This document shows, one piece after another, positions 48,348 to 57,899 of a stretch of DNA of 60,205 nt (its first letter is position 1; every line of letters starts with the position of its first letter). The DNA is taken from contig CASEHD010000013.1 in the NCBI GenBank assembly GCA_949287655.1, positions 1-60,205 of the forward strand. The letters are read 5' to 3'. Source of the DNA: an uncultured Christensenella sp. (GTDB lineage Bacteria > Bacillota > Clostridia > Christensenellales > UBA3700). The notes beneath the pieces were generated by a model that did not search any database, was not told where the DNA came from, and saw only the letters and a list, made by a program, of their open reading frames with translations. Position numbers and translations under genes: made by a program.

Positions 48348-49463
48348 TCAACTCAGTTGTTCTTGTCTTGCCGCAAGGCACCTTTCAAAAAAGGCGTTTA
48401 CCGCGTCCATAAACTCGTCGTCTATCGCGAATACCGACTCTTTATCGCTGAATTCGTACCTGATATCCACGTTATACTGAAATGTATTGTATTGCGCCGT
48501 CTTGACGATATTGGTCTTTTTCCCGACAACGCTTTGGGCGATCTTTTTTTCTTCTTCCTTCGGGCGGCTCAGCGTATGTCCTCTGTCTTCAAACAGCATA
48601 AACTCCGCTTTCGGATTGGTTATCTCGTCCCTATGCGCGATTACGGAGCACGAATACGGCACGGTCGGGTCGTCCTTGCTGTGTGATATAAGCACGGGAC
48701 CCTTGAATTTGTTTATACCCGAAACGCCCGTTCCGCCCGCGTATTTACCGAACTTGACTTTTTCCACGAGCGTATTCCAGGGCTTATACAGTATCGCCAG
48801 CCTGCCCACGTATCTCTGCGCGTGAAAATACATAGTATCCCAGGTGTTGTTGAATCCGCTTAAAGTAGCTACGCCCGCCAGGTCGTCGTGCCCGTAATTG
48901 AGCACGTTGGCGCTGGCGTAACCCGACCAGCTGTGCCCGTATATAAGCACGGGCATATCTTTGAAACGCGACTGAGATCTTATAAATTCAAGCGCGTTGT
49001 GCAGGTCTATTTTCGACTGATTGAGTCCGTAGATATTCTTGCCTTCACTCGTACAGGTGCCCGTCATATCGAAGGTAAAGACATCGTAGCCCTTGCGTAC
49101 GAAATACTGCGTGCGGTTGAGATATCCGTCCATATTGCAGCCGATTCCGTGGCATACGAGCACGAGGGCCTTGCCCTTCTTCCCTTCCTTATTCGTATAG
49201 AGATATGCGCCCAGCTTGTTTTTACCTGAATAAAAGTCCATGCGCTGGCGATCCATCATGTCCTTATAGTCGTCGTACGTAACGGTATTGCACATCGGAG
49301 TCACGCGGGTGCCGAAAACCGAATTATAAATGATTATCGCGGCTATGTAAGGAATGACGATCGTCCAGCCCAACAAAAAGAAGATCGTAAAAAATCCGAT
49401 CCTCATCAAAACCGGGATCATTCCCTTTTTTCTTCTTTTTTTAACTAATTTATTATCGTCCAT
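48348..49463 (-). CDS. Membrane-anchored alpha/beta hydrolase
   Basis: 371 residues from the ATG at 49463 (GAGG five bases upstream). A basic N-terminus (K-K-R-R-K-K) precedes one membrane helix at about 15-45 (G-F-F-T-I-F-F-L-L-G-W), leaving the hydrolase domain probably outside the cell. Oxyanion region C-H-G-I-G near 107, nucleophile elbow G-H-S-W-S-G near 172, and the catalytic His in D-R-G-H-T-L near 296; the acid is probably Asp in S-K-D-D-P-T. Lipase or peptidase-like activity unknown. Single gene. Confidence 0.8.
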   Translation of the reverse strand: MDDNKLVKKRRKKGMIPVLMRIGFFTIFFLLGWTIVIPYIAAIIIYNSVFGTRVTPMCNTVTYDDYKDMMDRQRMDFYSGKNKLGAYLYTNKEGKKGKALVLVCHGIGCNMDGYLNRTQYFVRKGYDVFTFDMTGTCTSEGKNIYGLNQSKIDLHNALEFIRSQSRFKDMPVLIYGHSWSGYASANVLNYGHDDLAGVATLSGFNNTWDTMYFHAQRYVGRLAILYKPWNTLVEKVKFGKYAGGTGVSGINKFKGPVLISHSKDDPTVPYSCSVIAHRDEITNPKAEFMLFEDRGHTLSRPKEEEKKIAQSVVGKKTNIVKTAQYNTFQYNVDIRYEFSDKESVFAIDDEFMDAVNAFFERCLAARQEQLS

Positions 49464-49480
49464 CTTCACCTCATATATAA

Positions 49481-49509
49481 ATTATACCACGTTTGTTTAG
49501 TTGTTGCAA
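49481..49509 (-). promoter_or_regulatory. Promoter of the hydrolase gene
   Basis: Minus strand TTGCAA (49504-49509), spacer 17, TATAAT (49481-49486), about 12 bases from the ribosome site. Confidence 0.7.
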
Positions 49510-49723
49510 TATACATTCAAATATTACGGCTGAAAACGTATTTTTATTTATACTTTCAGAGTTTTCCTTCTTGACGACGCCGCAACCATTTTTCAGAAAA
49601 TATCCGCGTCAACCGCTCAACCTTTTTATTTCTGCTTTTTCATCCTTTTTTAAAACACACCCGGATTTTATTTTGTCCGTAAAATTCGTTTGACTTTCTT
49701 CTTTGCTCGCCCTATACTTCTTT

Positions 49724-49787
49724 TAAGAGTTGCATTAACCTTGATTTATCAAGGCATTAAGCCGAAAGGGCGATATTGCAACTCTTA
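49724..49787. other. Three-way-junction-like palindromic element
   Basis: Outer arms TAAGAGTTGCA (49724-49734) and TGCAACTCTTA (49777-49787) pair perfectly. Inside are two hairpins, ACCTTGAT-TT-ATCAAGG (about 49738-49752) and GCC-GAAA-GGGC (about 49761-49771). No T run follows on either strand. It may be a structured RNA or a small palindromic repeat. The rest of the gene-free stretch 49510-49890 shows nothing else clear. Confidence 0.5.
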
Positions 49788-49890
49788 TTTATTGCCTTGC
49801 TTATTCTCCGTGCTCATTCCGACACATTTTTTTCAGAACACCGCGCGTTTACGGGCACGTTTTTTCTAGATAACAAATTGCCGCACAACA

Positions 49891-49940
49891 ACACAAAAAA
49901 ATACGCCTTACGCAAAAGCGTAAAGCGTTATTTTTTTGTG
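49891..49940 (-). terminator. Terminator of the ribosomal protein operon
   Basis: A long stem, ACGC-TTTACGC / GCGTAA-GGCGT, is enclosed by A7/T7 tracts on both sides (minus strand ends TATTTTTTTGTG). Only 13 bases after the rplQ stop. Confidence 0.88.
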
Positions 49941-49952
49941 TCCGAAAAGATA

Positions 49953-50489
49953 TTACTTCTTTTCCGCCTTCTTAGCGGGAGTCTCTTTGACGAGTTCGAC
50001 AATCGCAATTTCTGCGCCGTCGCCGCGTCTGGTTCCCAGCTTAATCACTCTGCTGTAACCGCCCTTCTGACCGCAGTCGTTGGCGCGTTTAGCATAGAAA
50101 GGCGCGTACTCTCTGAACAGCTTTTCGATGAGAGGATGCTTTACGGCAGCAAGACGCTTATTATAATCGCCCTTGCTTTCCTTTTCCTCTTTGAGAGGCT
50201 TCATCTCTCTGAGTTTAGCCATCATGGTACGTCTTGCAGCGAGCTTTCTTACGCCGTCGACGGTAACTTCTACATTGACGGTCTCGCCCTTAGCGTTTAC
50301 CTTTTCTTTATTGACAGTCGCGACGTCCTCATAGGTGTTGATCGCGAGCGTGATCATCTTTTCAGCGTATTTCTGAACCTCTTTAGCTCTGCCGACGGTC
50401 GTTTCGAGGCGTCCGTACCAGAGAAGCTCAGAAGCCTGACTGCGAATCATAGCCATTCTTTGTTCGCTTGTTCTTCCCAATTTTCTCAT
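49953..50489 (-). CDS. rplQ: 50S ribosomal protein L17, enlarged
   Basis: 178 residues against about 115-125 usual. The start M-R-K-L-G-R-T-S-E-Q-R and the end G-Y-S-R-V-I-K-L-G-T-R-R-G-D-G-A are typical. Residues about 55-115 are a Lys/Val/Glu-rich insertion, and the tail is K-K-A-E-K-K. Large-subunit protein near the exit tunnel. Last gene of the operon. Confidence 0.94.
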   Translation of the reverse strand: MRKLGRTSEQRMAMIRSQASELLWYGRLETTVGRAKEVQKYAEKMITLAINTYEDVATVNKEKVNAKGETVNVEVTVDGVRKLAARRTMMAKLREMKPLKEEKESKGDYNKRLAAVKHPLIEKLFREYAPFYAKRANDCGQKGGYSRVIKLGTRRGDGAEIAIVELVKETPAKKAEKK

Positions 50490-50503
50490 TGATCTATATC
50501 TCC

Positions 50504-51457
50504 TTATTCGTCCTTACTACGCAGGTCAAATCCAAGCTCTCTGATCTTCTTTATGACTTCGTCGAGAGACTTCTTGCCGAGGTTTCTGACCTTGAGCATT
50601 TCGTCTTCCGTCTTCTTCGTAAGATCCTGAACGGTGTGGATGCCCGCTCTCTTCAAGCAGTTGTAGGAACGTACGGACAAGTCCAGATCCTCGATGCTTG
50701 TTTCAAGTTTCTTGTGAGTTTTCTCGTCGTCCTGCGAGATAAGGATCTCTCTTCCCTTCATCGTGTCGACGAGATTTACGAACAAGTTGACGTGGTCTTC
50801 CATTATCTTCGCGGAAAGGCTGATGACCTCTCTCGGAGAGAAAGTACCGTTGGTGGTGACGTTTATCGTCAGCTTGTCGTAGTTGATGTTCTGTCCCAGA
50901 CGAGTGCTTTCGACTGCGTAACTCGCGCTCTCCACAGGGGTGAAGATGGAGTCGACGGGGATATATCCGAGGGGCTGGGTCTCGTCCTTGTTTTCGTTTG
51001 CGGAAACGTAACCTCTGCCTACGCCGATAGTGATCTCCATTTTAAGATCAGCGCCTTCGTCCAGTGAGCAGATATACATGTCGGGGTTGAGAATTTCTAT
51101 CTCCGAGCCGTGCTGTATGTCGCCTGCGGTGACGATGCCTGCGGTGTTCTTTTCAATGGTAACGACCTGTCTGAAATCCTTGTCTTCGGTATGAGCTTTG
51201 ACAGCGAGTCCCTTTATGTTGAGGATTATCTCCGTGACATCCTCTTTAACGCCGGGAATAGAGCTGAATTCGTGCCTTACACCCTCGATCTTGATACCGA
51301 CGGGCGCTGCGCCGGGGAGCGCGCTGAGAAGGATTCTTCTCAGGCAGTTGCCCAAAGTGGTACCGAATCCGCGTTCGAGCGGCTCGACGATAAACTGCAT
51401 TTCTCTGCCTTCGTTTGTCTCTACGCACTCGATTCTCGGTTTCTGAATTTCTATCAT
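50504..51457 (-). CDS. rpoA: RNA polymerase alpha subunit
   Basis: 317 residues. N-terminal dimer domain (E-P-L-E-R-G-F-G-T-T-L-G-N-C-L-R-R-I-L-L) and C-terminal helix-hairpin-helix domain binding UP elements and activators (S-V-R-S-Y-N-C-L-K-R-A-G-I, L-G-K-K-S-L-D-E-V). Usual length and place. Confidence 0.98.
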   Translation of the reverse strand: MIEIQKPRIECVETNEGREMQFIVEPLERGFGTTLGNCLRRILLSALPGAAPVGIKIEGVRHEFSSIPGVKEDVTEIILNIKGLAVKAHTEDKDFRQVVTIEKNTAGIVTAGDIQHGSEIEILNPDMYICSLDEGADLKMEITIGVGRGYVSANENKDETQPLGYIPVDSIFTPVESASYAVESTRLGQNINYDKLTINVTTNGTFSPREVISLSAKIMEDHVNLFVNLVDTMKGREILISQDDEKTHKKLETSIEDLDLSVRSYNCLKRAGIHTVQDLTKKTEDEMLKVRNLGKKSLDEVIKKIRELGFDLRSKDE

Positions 51458-51483
51458 ATATACCTCCTGCTATGCGCCGTCGA

Positions 51484-52062
51484 TTATTTGGAATACAACT
51501 CGACGATAAGATGTACTTTGCCGGTGAGGGTTGCGTTGTCGAATTCAAGCCACTTCGGAAGACCGATGGAATTAGCCGCTTTGAGCTCTTCGAAAATCTT
51601 TTTGTCTTTCTTGTTTTCCTTTACCGCGATCACGTCGCCCTTCTTTACGAGGAAGGAAGGAATGTTGACGCATTCGCCGTTGACGGTGATGAGACCGTGG
51701 TTGACGATCTGTCTTGCCTGAGCTCTGCTGGAAGCGAGGCTGAGGCGGAATACTACGTTGTCGAGTCTTCTTTCGAGAAGGATGAGCATGTTGTCACCGG
51801 TGATGCCTCTCATGGTCTCTGCCTTATCGAAGTAACCCTTGAACTGCTTTTCGCAAAGTCCGTATATTCTCTTGGTCTTCTGCTTCTCTCTGAGCTGTAC
51901 CGAATAGCCGGAAGCCTTCTTTCTCGCGGTGCCGTGCTGACCGGGAGCGGTGGGACGCTTAGCAAGCGGGCACTTTTCCGAAACGCACTTAGCGCCTTTG
52001 AGGAACAACTTTACGCCCTCGCGTCTGCACTGACGACAATCGGGTCCTGTATATTTAGCCAT
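51484..52062 (-). CDS. rpsD: 30S ribosomal protein S4
   Basis: 192 residues. N-terminal zinc-binding cysteines (C-R-Q-C...C-V-S-E-K-C), then G-Q-H-G and the S4 RNA-binding domain ([15 protein letters not shown]). Nucleates 16S assembly. Confidence 0.97.
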   Translation of the reverse strand: MAKYTGPDCRQCRREGVKLFLKGAKCVSEKCPLAKRPTAPGQHGTARKKASGYSVQLREKQKTKRIYGLCEKQFKGYFDKAETMRGITGDNMLILLERRLDNVVFRLSLASSRAQARQIVNHGLITVNGECVNIPSFLVKKGDVIAVKENKKDKKIFEELKAANSIGLPKWLEFDNATLTGKVHLIVELYSK

Positions 52063-52080
52063 GTTATGTGTACCTCCTGA

Positions 52081-52479
52081 TTACAGCCTTCTGCGCTTGG
52101 GCGGACGGCAACCGTTGTGAGGAATGGGAGAAACGTCTTTTATCATCGTAACTTCCAGACCTGCTACCTGGAGCGCTCTGATAGCGGATTCTCTGCCCGT
52201 ACCCGGACCTTTTACGTAGACTTCTACGCTTCTGAGACCGCTCTCGTAAGCGACTTTTGCGGCGTCCTCGCTGACCATCTGCGCCGCAAAAGCGGTGGAC
52301 TTCTTGGAGCCTCTCAAATTGAGTTTACCACTGCTGGACCAGGAAATAGCGTTTCCCTGAAGGTCCGTAATGGTGACGATCGTGTTGTTGAAGGAAGCAT
52401 GAATATGTGCTGCGCCCTTTTCGACACGACGCTTGTTGACGGCGCGCTTCTTAGTAGCGGCCTTTTTAACAACTGCCAT
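52081..52479 (-). CDS. rpsK: 30S ribosomal protein S11
   Basis: 132 residues. [13 protein letters not shown] near 25 and [12 protein letters not shown] near 93; ends [13 protein letters not shown], the usual S11 tail. Confidence 0.98.
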   Translation of the reverse strand: MAVVKKAATKKRAVNKRRVEKGAAHIHASFNNTIVTITDLQGNAISWSSSGKLNLRGSKKSTAFAAQMVSEDAAKVAYESGLRSVEVYVKGPGTGRESAIRALQVAGLEVTMIKDVSPIPHNGCRPPKRRRL

Positions 52480-52493
52480 TTTTCTTTACCTCC

Positions 52494-52865
52494 TTACTTC
52501 TTCTTGCTGCGGCTGACCGTCTTCTTCGGTCCTTTGCGGGTACGTGCGTTCTGCTTTGTATTCTGACCTCTTACGGGCAGACCCTTGCGGTGACGGATAC
52601 CTCTGTAGCAACCGATTTCAGTAAGTCTTTTGATGTTGAGTTTAACTTCACGCTTCAACTCGCCCTCAACGGTCAGGTTGTGGTCGATGTATTCACGTAT
52701 TTTGCTAACTTCGTCTTCGGTCAGGTCCTTGACCCTGGTGTCGGGATTGATACCCGTAGCTTTAAGCACCTGGTTGGACGTAACTCTGCCTATACCGTAG
52801 ATATAGGTGAGACCGATTTCCACTCTTTTTTCGCGCGGTAAGTCCACGCCGGCAATACGAGCCAT
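52494..52865 (-). CDS. rpsM: 30S ribosomal protein S13
   Basis: 123 residues. [10 protein letters not shown] start, Y-I-Y-G-I-G near 22, [17 protein letters not shown] near 85 and a basic C-terminus K-K-T-V. Normal. Confidence 0.98.
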   Translation of the reverse strand: MARIAGVDLPREKRVEIGLTYIYGIGRVTSNQVLKATGINPDTRVKDLTEDEVSKIREYIDHNLTVEGELKREVKLNIKRLTEIGCYRGIRHRKGLPVRGQNTKQNARTRKGPKKTVSRSKKK

Positions 52866-52927
52866 TAAACTACCTCCAAAGTGTATGTTTGTATATTAGA
52901 CGATTTGACACATAATTTTGCTATGGT

Positions 52928-52957
52928 ATTATATCATACCAAATATTGATATGGCAA
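52928..52957 (-). promoter_or_regulatory. Internal promoter upstream of rpsM
   Basis: In the 180-base gap after rpmJ, minus strand TTGCCA (52952-52957), spacer 18, TATAAT (52928-52933). It would boost rpsM-rpsK-rpsD-rpoA-rplQ. Confidence 0.65.
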
Positions 52958-53046
52958 ATAAAATTTACCACTTTTTAAGACAAAGACGCGCGCAGAAAGA
53001 ATTTTTCCTTCCCACGCAGCTTCTTTTTCTCTTTTATTCACGGTTA

Positions 53047-53163
53047 TTAGCCCTGTCTCTGCTTATGCTTCTTGTATTTGGAGCAGATGATCATGACTTT
53101 GCCGTCTCTCTTAATTACTCTGCATTTATCGCACATAGGCTTTACAGAAGGTCTGACTTTCAT
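53047..53163 (-). CDS. rpmJ: 50S ribosomal protein L36
   Basis: 38 residues, [14 protein letters not shown], then [11 protein letters not shown]: the zinc-type C-x2-C...C...H protein. Lies 19 bases after infA, the standard place. Confidence 0.97.
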   Translation of the reverse strand: MKVRPSVKPMCDKCRVIKRDGKVMIICSKYKKHKQRQG

Positions 53164-53182
53164 TTTTTTATCCTCCGATCAC

Positions 53183-53404
53183 TTAGTTCTTGTTGCGCCA
53201 TACGATGCGACCCTTGGTCAGATCGTAAGGACTTAGTTCGACTTTTACGGTGTCGCCTTCGAGAATCTTTATATAATTCTTTCTGAGCTTGCCGGACAGG
53301 TATGCGACAATCTCGTGATTGTTCGTCAACCTGACTCTGAAATTTGTGTTGGGCAGTACTTCTATCACTACGCCTTCGGCTTCGATGCAATCTTCCTTCG
53401 ACAT
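53183..53404 (-). CDS. infA: Translation initiation factor IF-1
   Basis: 73 residues, one OB fold: [17 protein letters not shown], then [10 protein letters not shown] and [13 protein letters not shown]. Two bases after the KOW gene, coupled. Confidence 0.97.
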   Translation of the reverse strand: MSKEDCIEAEGVVIEVLPNTNFRVRLTNNHEIVAYLSGKLRKNYIKILEGDTVKVELSPYDLTKGRIVWRNKN

Positions 53405-53406
53405 TG

Positions 53407-53685
53407 TTACCTCCTCTCCGTCTGAATATATTTTTTCAACGCCGCGTTTACCGCTTTGTCTGTAATGTTTCCTTTTTCGAGCGCTTCTTTAAGGTCTTGT
53501 CTTTCGTCGACCTTGCTGAGATGCTTGAACCTCTTGACTTTGGGATTATCCAGCTTTCTCAGTCTGCCGTCGACCGCGAGACAGAAATCTTCGCCCACGA
53601 TCTTGACGACGAGATAATATCTTCCCGCGTCGTGTCCCGCTCTCGATACGGTTACGTCGCCCGCTTGTAAGTTCTTGTCTTTCAT
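53407..53685 (-). CDS. KOW-domain protein (L14e/L27e-like), between map and infA
   Basis: 92 residues. N-terminal KOW/SH3-like piece ([19 protein letters not shown]) and K-V-K-R-F-K-H-L, then a helical tail. Genes of this sort sit between map and infA in many Firmicutes. Probably RNA- or ribosome-binding; role not established. One base after the map stop. Confidence 0.85.
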   Translation of the reverse strand: MKDKNLQAGDVTVSRAGHDAGRYYLVVKIVGEDFCLAVDGRLRKLDNPKVKRFKHLSKVDERQDLKEALEKGNITDKAVNAALKKYIQTERR

Positions 53686-53686
53686 A

Positions 53687-54433
53687 TCACAGCGACAGGA
53701 TCTCCACTCCGTCCTCGGTTATCGCGACCGTGTTTTCGTAATGCGCCGACGGTTTTCCGTCTGCGGTGACGACCGTCCAGCCGTCGTCCAGCATCAATAC
53801 GTCGTACGTACCCGCGTTGACCATCGGCTCTATCGCGATCGTCATATTCGCTTTGAGCCTTAAGCCGTGCCCCGGTCTCCCGTAATTGGGAACTTCGGGA
53901 TCCTCGTGCATATCCGTTCCGATACCGTGTCCGACCAGCGCTCTTACAACCGAAAAGCCGTTTTCTTCGACGTACGACTGTATCGCGTGCCCCAGGTCTC
54001 CCAGCCTCACTCCTTCTCTCAGAATCTTCACTCCTTCGAAAAAGCTTTGTCTGGTGACGTCGATGAGCTTTTGTTTTTCGTCCGATATCTTTCCGACCGC
54101 GAAAGTCCTCGCCGCGTCGCCGTTGTATCCTTTAAATATCGATCCGATATCCACGCTGACGATCTGTCCCTCTTCGATATATCTCTTTGCGGACGGAATG
54201 CCGTGAACGACCTCTTCGTCTATTGAGATACACGCGGAGGCGGGATATCCTTCGTAACCCAGAAAGGAAGGCTTCGCGCCGCAGCCCGTAATGTAGTCGT
54301 AAACCATCTTGTCGAGCTGCTTTGTAGTCATGCCGGGCTTTATCTTTTCCTCAATAAGGGAAAGGCTGTCCCTGACTATCTGATTGGCTTTGCGCATCAG
54401 ACCGATCTCTTCGGCCGTCTTAACAGTTACCAT
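53687..54433 (-). CDS. map: Methionine aminopeptidase type I
   Basis: 248 residues. Removes the initiator Met. The metal ligands lie in V-S-V-D-I-G, N-G-D-A-A-R-T-F and G-H-G-I-G-T-D-M-H-E near 169-178, and E-P-M near 204. Overlaps adk by 14 bases. Confidence 0.97.
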   Translation of the reverse strand: MVTVKTAEEIGLMRKANQIVRDSLSLIEEKIKPGMTTKQLDKMVYDYITGCGAKPSFLGYEGYPASACISIDEEVVHGIPSAKRYIEEGQIVSVDIGSIFKGYNGDAARTFAVGKISDEKQKLIDVTRQSFFEGVKILREGVRLGDLGHAIQSYVEENGFSVVRALVGHGIGTDMHEDPEVPNYGRPGHGLRLKANMTIAIEPMVNAGTYDVLMLDDGWTVVTADGKPSAHYENTVAITEDGVEILSL

Positions 54434-55046
54434 CGATTGCCTTTACGATCTCGGAGGTCACTTCCGCGACGTCTTTCATTCCGTCCACGTCTTTGAGCAC
54501 TCCTTTCGCGGAATAGTACTCGATGAGAGGCGCGGTCTGCTTTTCGTAGACTTCAAGTCTCGACTTGACCGTCTCTTCCTTGTCGTCGTCTCTCTGGTAC
54601 AGCTTTGCGCCGCACTTATCGCAGACGTCGGAAGGATGAGTGGATACGTGGTAGCTCTCGCCGCAAGCGCACATGCGTCTGCCCGCGATACGGGCAACGA
54701 CCGCGTCGTTATCGACGACGATGTTGACCGCGAGAGTGACCGTGGTGATCTTGTCGAGCGCCTTTGCCTGTTCTATGGTCCTAGGGAAACCATCGAGGAG
54801 ATAGCCGTTTTTGCAATCTTCCTCTCCGAGTCTCGCCTGCATGACCTTTATGATCACCTCGTCGGGAACGAGGGCGCCTTTGTCGATATAGCTCTTCGCC
54901 AGCTTGCCCAGCTCCGTTCCCTCCTTGATATTGGCTCTCAGTATGTCTCCCGTCGAAATATGAGGGATGCCGTACTTTTCGCTTATTCTCTTTGCCTGCG
55001 TGCCCTTGCCTGCGCCGGGCGCGCCCAGAAATACGAGGTTCTTCAT
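54420..55046 (-). CDS. adk: Adenylate kinase
   Basis: 208 residues. P-loop G-A-P-G-A-G-K-G-T near 7-15; F-P-R-T; and a LID with zinc cysteines C-A-C-G...C-D-K-C-G near 130-153. Standard in this operon. Confidence 0.97.
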   Translation of the reverse strand: MKNLVFLGAPGAGKGTQAKRISEKYGIPHISTGDILRANIKEGTELGKLAKSYIDKGALVPDEVIIKVMQARLGEEDCKNGYLLDGFPRTIEQAKALDKITTVTLAVNIVVDNDAVVARIAGRRMCACGESYHVSTHPSDVCDKCGAKLYQRDDDKEETVKSRLEVYEKQTAPLIEYYSAKGVLKDVDGMKDVAEVTSEIVKAIDGNC

Positions 55047-55047
55047 A

Positions 55048-56340
55048 TTACTTCAAAAATCCTTTATAGTGCCTCATCATGATCTGCGATTCGAGCTGTT
55101 TTTCCAGTTCGAGCGCAACGCTTACGATAATCAGCATACCGGTCGCGCTGAACGCGTTGGTCATACCTATCGGCTGTCCGAGAGCGTTGAAACCGAACGT
55201 CGGAACGATGGCTATAAACGCGAGGAACAGTGCGCCGAACAATGTGATACGGCTGTTTATCTTAGCAAGATATTCGCTGGTCGGCTTTCCGGGTCTTACG
55301 CCCTGGATCGTGCCGCCGTACTGCTGCAGGTTTCTCGCAACGTCTATCGGATTGAACTGTATCTGCGCGTAGAAGTATGCGAAGAAGATGATGAAGATAA
55401 ACGTAAATATATAGTAGACCGCGGTGCCGGCTCCGAGATATCTCACATAGAACAACACTACCGAGTTGTCCTGCGGGAAGAAAGAAAGGATCATTTGCGG
55501 GAACATCAGGAACGCCGAAGCGAAGATGATCGGCATAACGCCGCTCGCGTTGACCTTCATCGGAATGTAGGTGGACTGACCGCCGTACATCTTATTGCCT
55601 TTTACCTGCTTTGCGTAGTTTACCTTGATTCTGCGTTCGCTGCCGTCGATAAAGACGATGAGCAGGAACATAACGAGTACGAGAATCAGATATCCGAGGA
55701 TATACCATATATTGTCGGGCTGGTCGCCGAGAGTGCTGAACGCGCTTACCAGCGACGTCGCGAACGAGGAAACGATACCGATAAAGATTATCATCGAAGA
55801 ACCGTTGCCTATACCGTATTCGGTAATTCTCTCGCTGAGCCACATGACCAGCGTCGAACCTGCGGTGAGGATAAGAATTATTATCGCGCCGCTGACCGCT
55901 TCACTTCCGAACGTGGGTTCGATAGCGCCGGAGTTGTGGAAGGTGACCACTATACCGATACCCTGTACGATCGCGAGAAGTATCGCTACGTATCTCGTGA
56001 TCTGGGTTATCTTCGCGCGGCCTGCGTCCCCTTCTTTACTCATTCTTTCGAGCGGGGGAATTATCAGCGTCAACAGCTGCATGATAATAAAGCTGTTGAT
56101 GAACGGCAGAATGCCCAGTGCGAATAACGTGCCTTGCGCCAGTGATCCGCCCGATACGACGTTCATGATCTGAAGCAGCGTGTTGTTGTTGCCCGTGACC
56201 GCCGACTGGACCGAATTGAAATCGAGTCCCGGGACGGGAATGTAACAGCCTATTCTGTACACCAGGAGAAGTCCCAGCGTAATGAATATCTTGATCCTTA
56301 AACTTCTGTCTTTAAAAGCGTTAACCAGCGTTTGCCACAT
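55048..56340 (-). CDS. secY: Protein translocase subunit SecY
   Basis: 430 residues with ten membrane helices forming the export channel. L-G-L-L-L-V-Y-R-I-G-C-Y-I-P-V-P-G near 18 and P-F-I-N-S-F-I-I-M-Q-L near 80, L-R-P-G-K/V-R-P-G-K-P-T near the C-terminal cytoplasmic loop. Stop is one base from adk; overlaps the rplO stop by one base. Confidence 0.97.
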   Translation of the reverse strand: MWQTLVNAFKDRSLRIKIFITLGLLLVYRIGCYIPVPGLDFNSVQSAVTGNNNTLLQIMNVVSGGSLAQGTLFALGILPFINSFIIMQLLTLIIPPLERMSKEGDAGRAKITQITRYVAILLAIVQGIGIVVTFHNSGAIEPTFGSEAVSGAIIILILTAGSTLVMWLSERITEYGIGNGSSMIIFIGIVSSFATSLVSAFSTLGDQPDNIWYILGYLILVLVMFLLIVFIDGSERRIKVNYAKQVKGNKMYGGQSTYIPMKVNASGVMPIIFASAFLMFPQMILSFFPQDNSVVLFYVRYLGAGTAVYYIFTFIFIIFFAYFYAQIQFNPIDVARNLQQYGGTIQGVRPGKPTSEYLAKINSRITLFGALFLAFIAIVPTFGFNALGQPIGMTNAFSATGMLIIVSVALELEKQLESQIMMRHYKGFLK

Positions 56341-56783
56341 TACAGCACCTCTACTTTGCCACCTGCTTTTTCAATCGCTTCCGCAGCCGACTTTGTGAAT
56401 TTGTTTGCGCGGACGGTGATCTTCTTAGTCAGCTCGCCTTTGCCCAGGACCTTTACGCCGTAAGGCAGGACCTTGCTCAGAACGCCGCTGGAAAGGAGAA
56501 CTTTCGCGTCGACAACGTCGCCGTCGTTGAATCTTTCCAGATCGCAGACGTTGACGATAGAATACTCTTTCTTGAAGTAGTTGTTGAAGCCTCTTTTGGG
56601 GATCCTTCTGACGAGAGGCATCTGACCGCCTTCGAAACCGGGTCTTACGCCGCCGCCGCTTCTCGCCCACTGTCCTTTATGACCCTTGCCGGAGGTCTTT
56701 CCGAGACCGGAACCGATACCTCTGCCGAGTCTTCTGGACTCTTTCTTTGCTCCCTGTGCGGGCGCCATGTCATGTAATTTCAT
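56340..56783 (-). CDS. rplO: 50S ribosomal protein L15
   Basis: 147 residues. Start [25 protein letters not shown] and F-E-G-G-Q-M-P-L are all present. Normal length. Confidence 0.98.
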   Translation of the reverse strand: MKLHDMAPAQGAKKESRRLGRGIGSGLGKTSGKGHKGQWARSGGGVRPGFEGGQMPLVRRIPKRGFNNYFKKEYSIVNVCDLERFNDGDVVDAKVLLSSGVLSKVLPYGVKVLGKGELTKKITVRANKFTKSAAEAIEKAGGKVEVL

Positions 56784-56794
56784 AGCTTGTCTCC

Positions 56795-56974
56795 TTATGC
56801 CTCTTCGACTTTGACGAGGTGGCTGACCACTTTGATCATACCCTTCGTGCAGCCGTTGTCGGGAACGACGTTGGAAGTGCCGACTTTCTTGAGTCCGAGC
56901 GCTTCGACGGTCGCCTTCTGCTTTTTATTGCAGCTTATAGTGCTCTTTACGAGAGTTACTTTGATATTAGCCAT
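56795..56974 (-). CDS. rpmD: 50S ribosomal protein L30
   Basis: 59 residues from the ATG at 56974 ([11 protein letters not shown]); the open frame upstream overlaps rpsE. L-G-L-K-K-V and V-V-P-D-N near the middle and V-S-H-L-V-K-V at the end. Confidence 0.96.
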   Translation of the reverse strand: MANIKVTLVKSTISCNKKQKATVEALGLKKVGTSNVVPDNGCTKGMIKVVSHLVKVEEA

Positions 56975-56987
56975 CCTTGTACCCTCC

Positions 56988-57503
56988 TCAGCCCAGTATT
57001 TCTTCGACGGTCTTGCCGCGGAGAGCCGCAACCTGTTCAGCCGTCCTGAGTTTCTTCAGCGCGTCCATCGTAGCTTTTACGCAGTTGATGGGATTGTTGC
57101 TGCCGAGAGACTTGGTGCGGATATCCTTGATGCCGGATACCTCGAGGATAGCACGGACGGGACCGCCCGCGATAACTCCGGTACCTTCGCTTGCCGGCAT
57201 GACGATGACCTTCGAGCTGCCGAACTCGCCGACCGCTTCATGAGGAATGGTCGTTCCCGCCAGCGATACCTGGACCATATTGCGTTTAGCGTCAGCGGTA
57301 GCCTTGCGGATAGCTTCGGGAATCTCGGTAGCCTTACCGGTGCCGATACCCAGCATACCCTTGCCGTCGCCCACTACCATAAGCGCCGCCAGTCTCATCG
57401 TTCTGCCGCCTTTGACGACCTTTGTAACGCGTCTGACAGCGATCAGCTTATTGAGCATTTCGTCTCTTTCACTGTTCTGGAATTTGTTTTCTTTCTTAGC
57501 CAT
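56988..57503 (-). CDS. rpsE: 30S ribosomal protein S5
   Basis: 171 residues. [12 protein letters not shown] near 32, [20 protein letters not shown] near 127. The loop at 24-40 ([10 protein letters not shown]) is intact. Confidence 0.98.
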   Translation of the reverse strand: MAKKENKFQNSERDEMLNKLIAVRRVTKVVKGGRTMRLAALMVVGDGKGMLGIGTGKATEIPEAIRKATADAKRNMVQVSLAGTTIPHEAVGEFGSSKVIVMPASEGTGVIAGGPVRAILEVSGIKDIRTKSLGSNNPINCVKATMDALKKLRTAEQVAALRGKTVEEILG

Positions 57504-57517
57504 TTCCGTTCCTCCGA

Positions 57518-57886
57518 TTAGAATTTGAGACCGGCTTCTCTTGCGCCGTCCGCAACCATCTTCACACGTCCCGTGTAGAGATAGCCGCCTCTGTCGAATA
57601 CGACCTCGGTGATGCCTGCCGCAAGAGCCTTTTCGGCAACCTTGCCGCCGACGTACTTAGCCGCTTCGCACTTAGTCATATCGGCAACCGCTTTGACTAC
57701 GTCCTTATCCAGAGTGGAGCAGGAAACGAGGGTGTTGCCCTTTACGTCGTCAATGATCTGTACGGAAATATTGTTCGTGCTTCTGTACACGTTGAAACGC
57801 GGTCTTTCCGCCGTGCCGCTTATCTTGGCGCGGATTCTCTTGTGTCTCTTTTGTCTGATAGCGTTTTTATCAATATTCTTTATCAT
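57518..57886 (-). CDS. rplR: 50S ribosomal protein L18
   Basis: 122 residues. [11 protein letters not shown] near 28, then I-D-D, and [13 protein letters not shown] near 95. Binds 5S rRNA. 14-base gap to rpsE. Confidence 0.98.
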   Translation of the reverse strand: MIKNIDKNAIRQKRHKRIRAKISGTAERPRFNVYRSTNNISVQIIDDVKGNTLVSCSTLDKDVVKAVADMTKCEAAKYVGGKVAEKALAAGITEVVFDRGGYLYTGRVKMVADGAREAGLKF

Positions 57887-57899
57887 ATCCTACTCCTTA

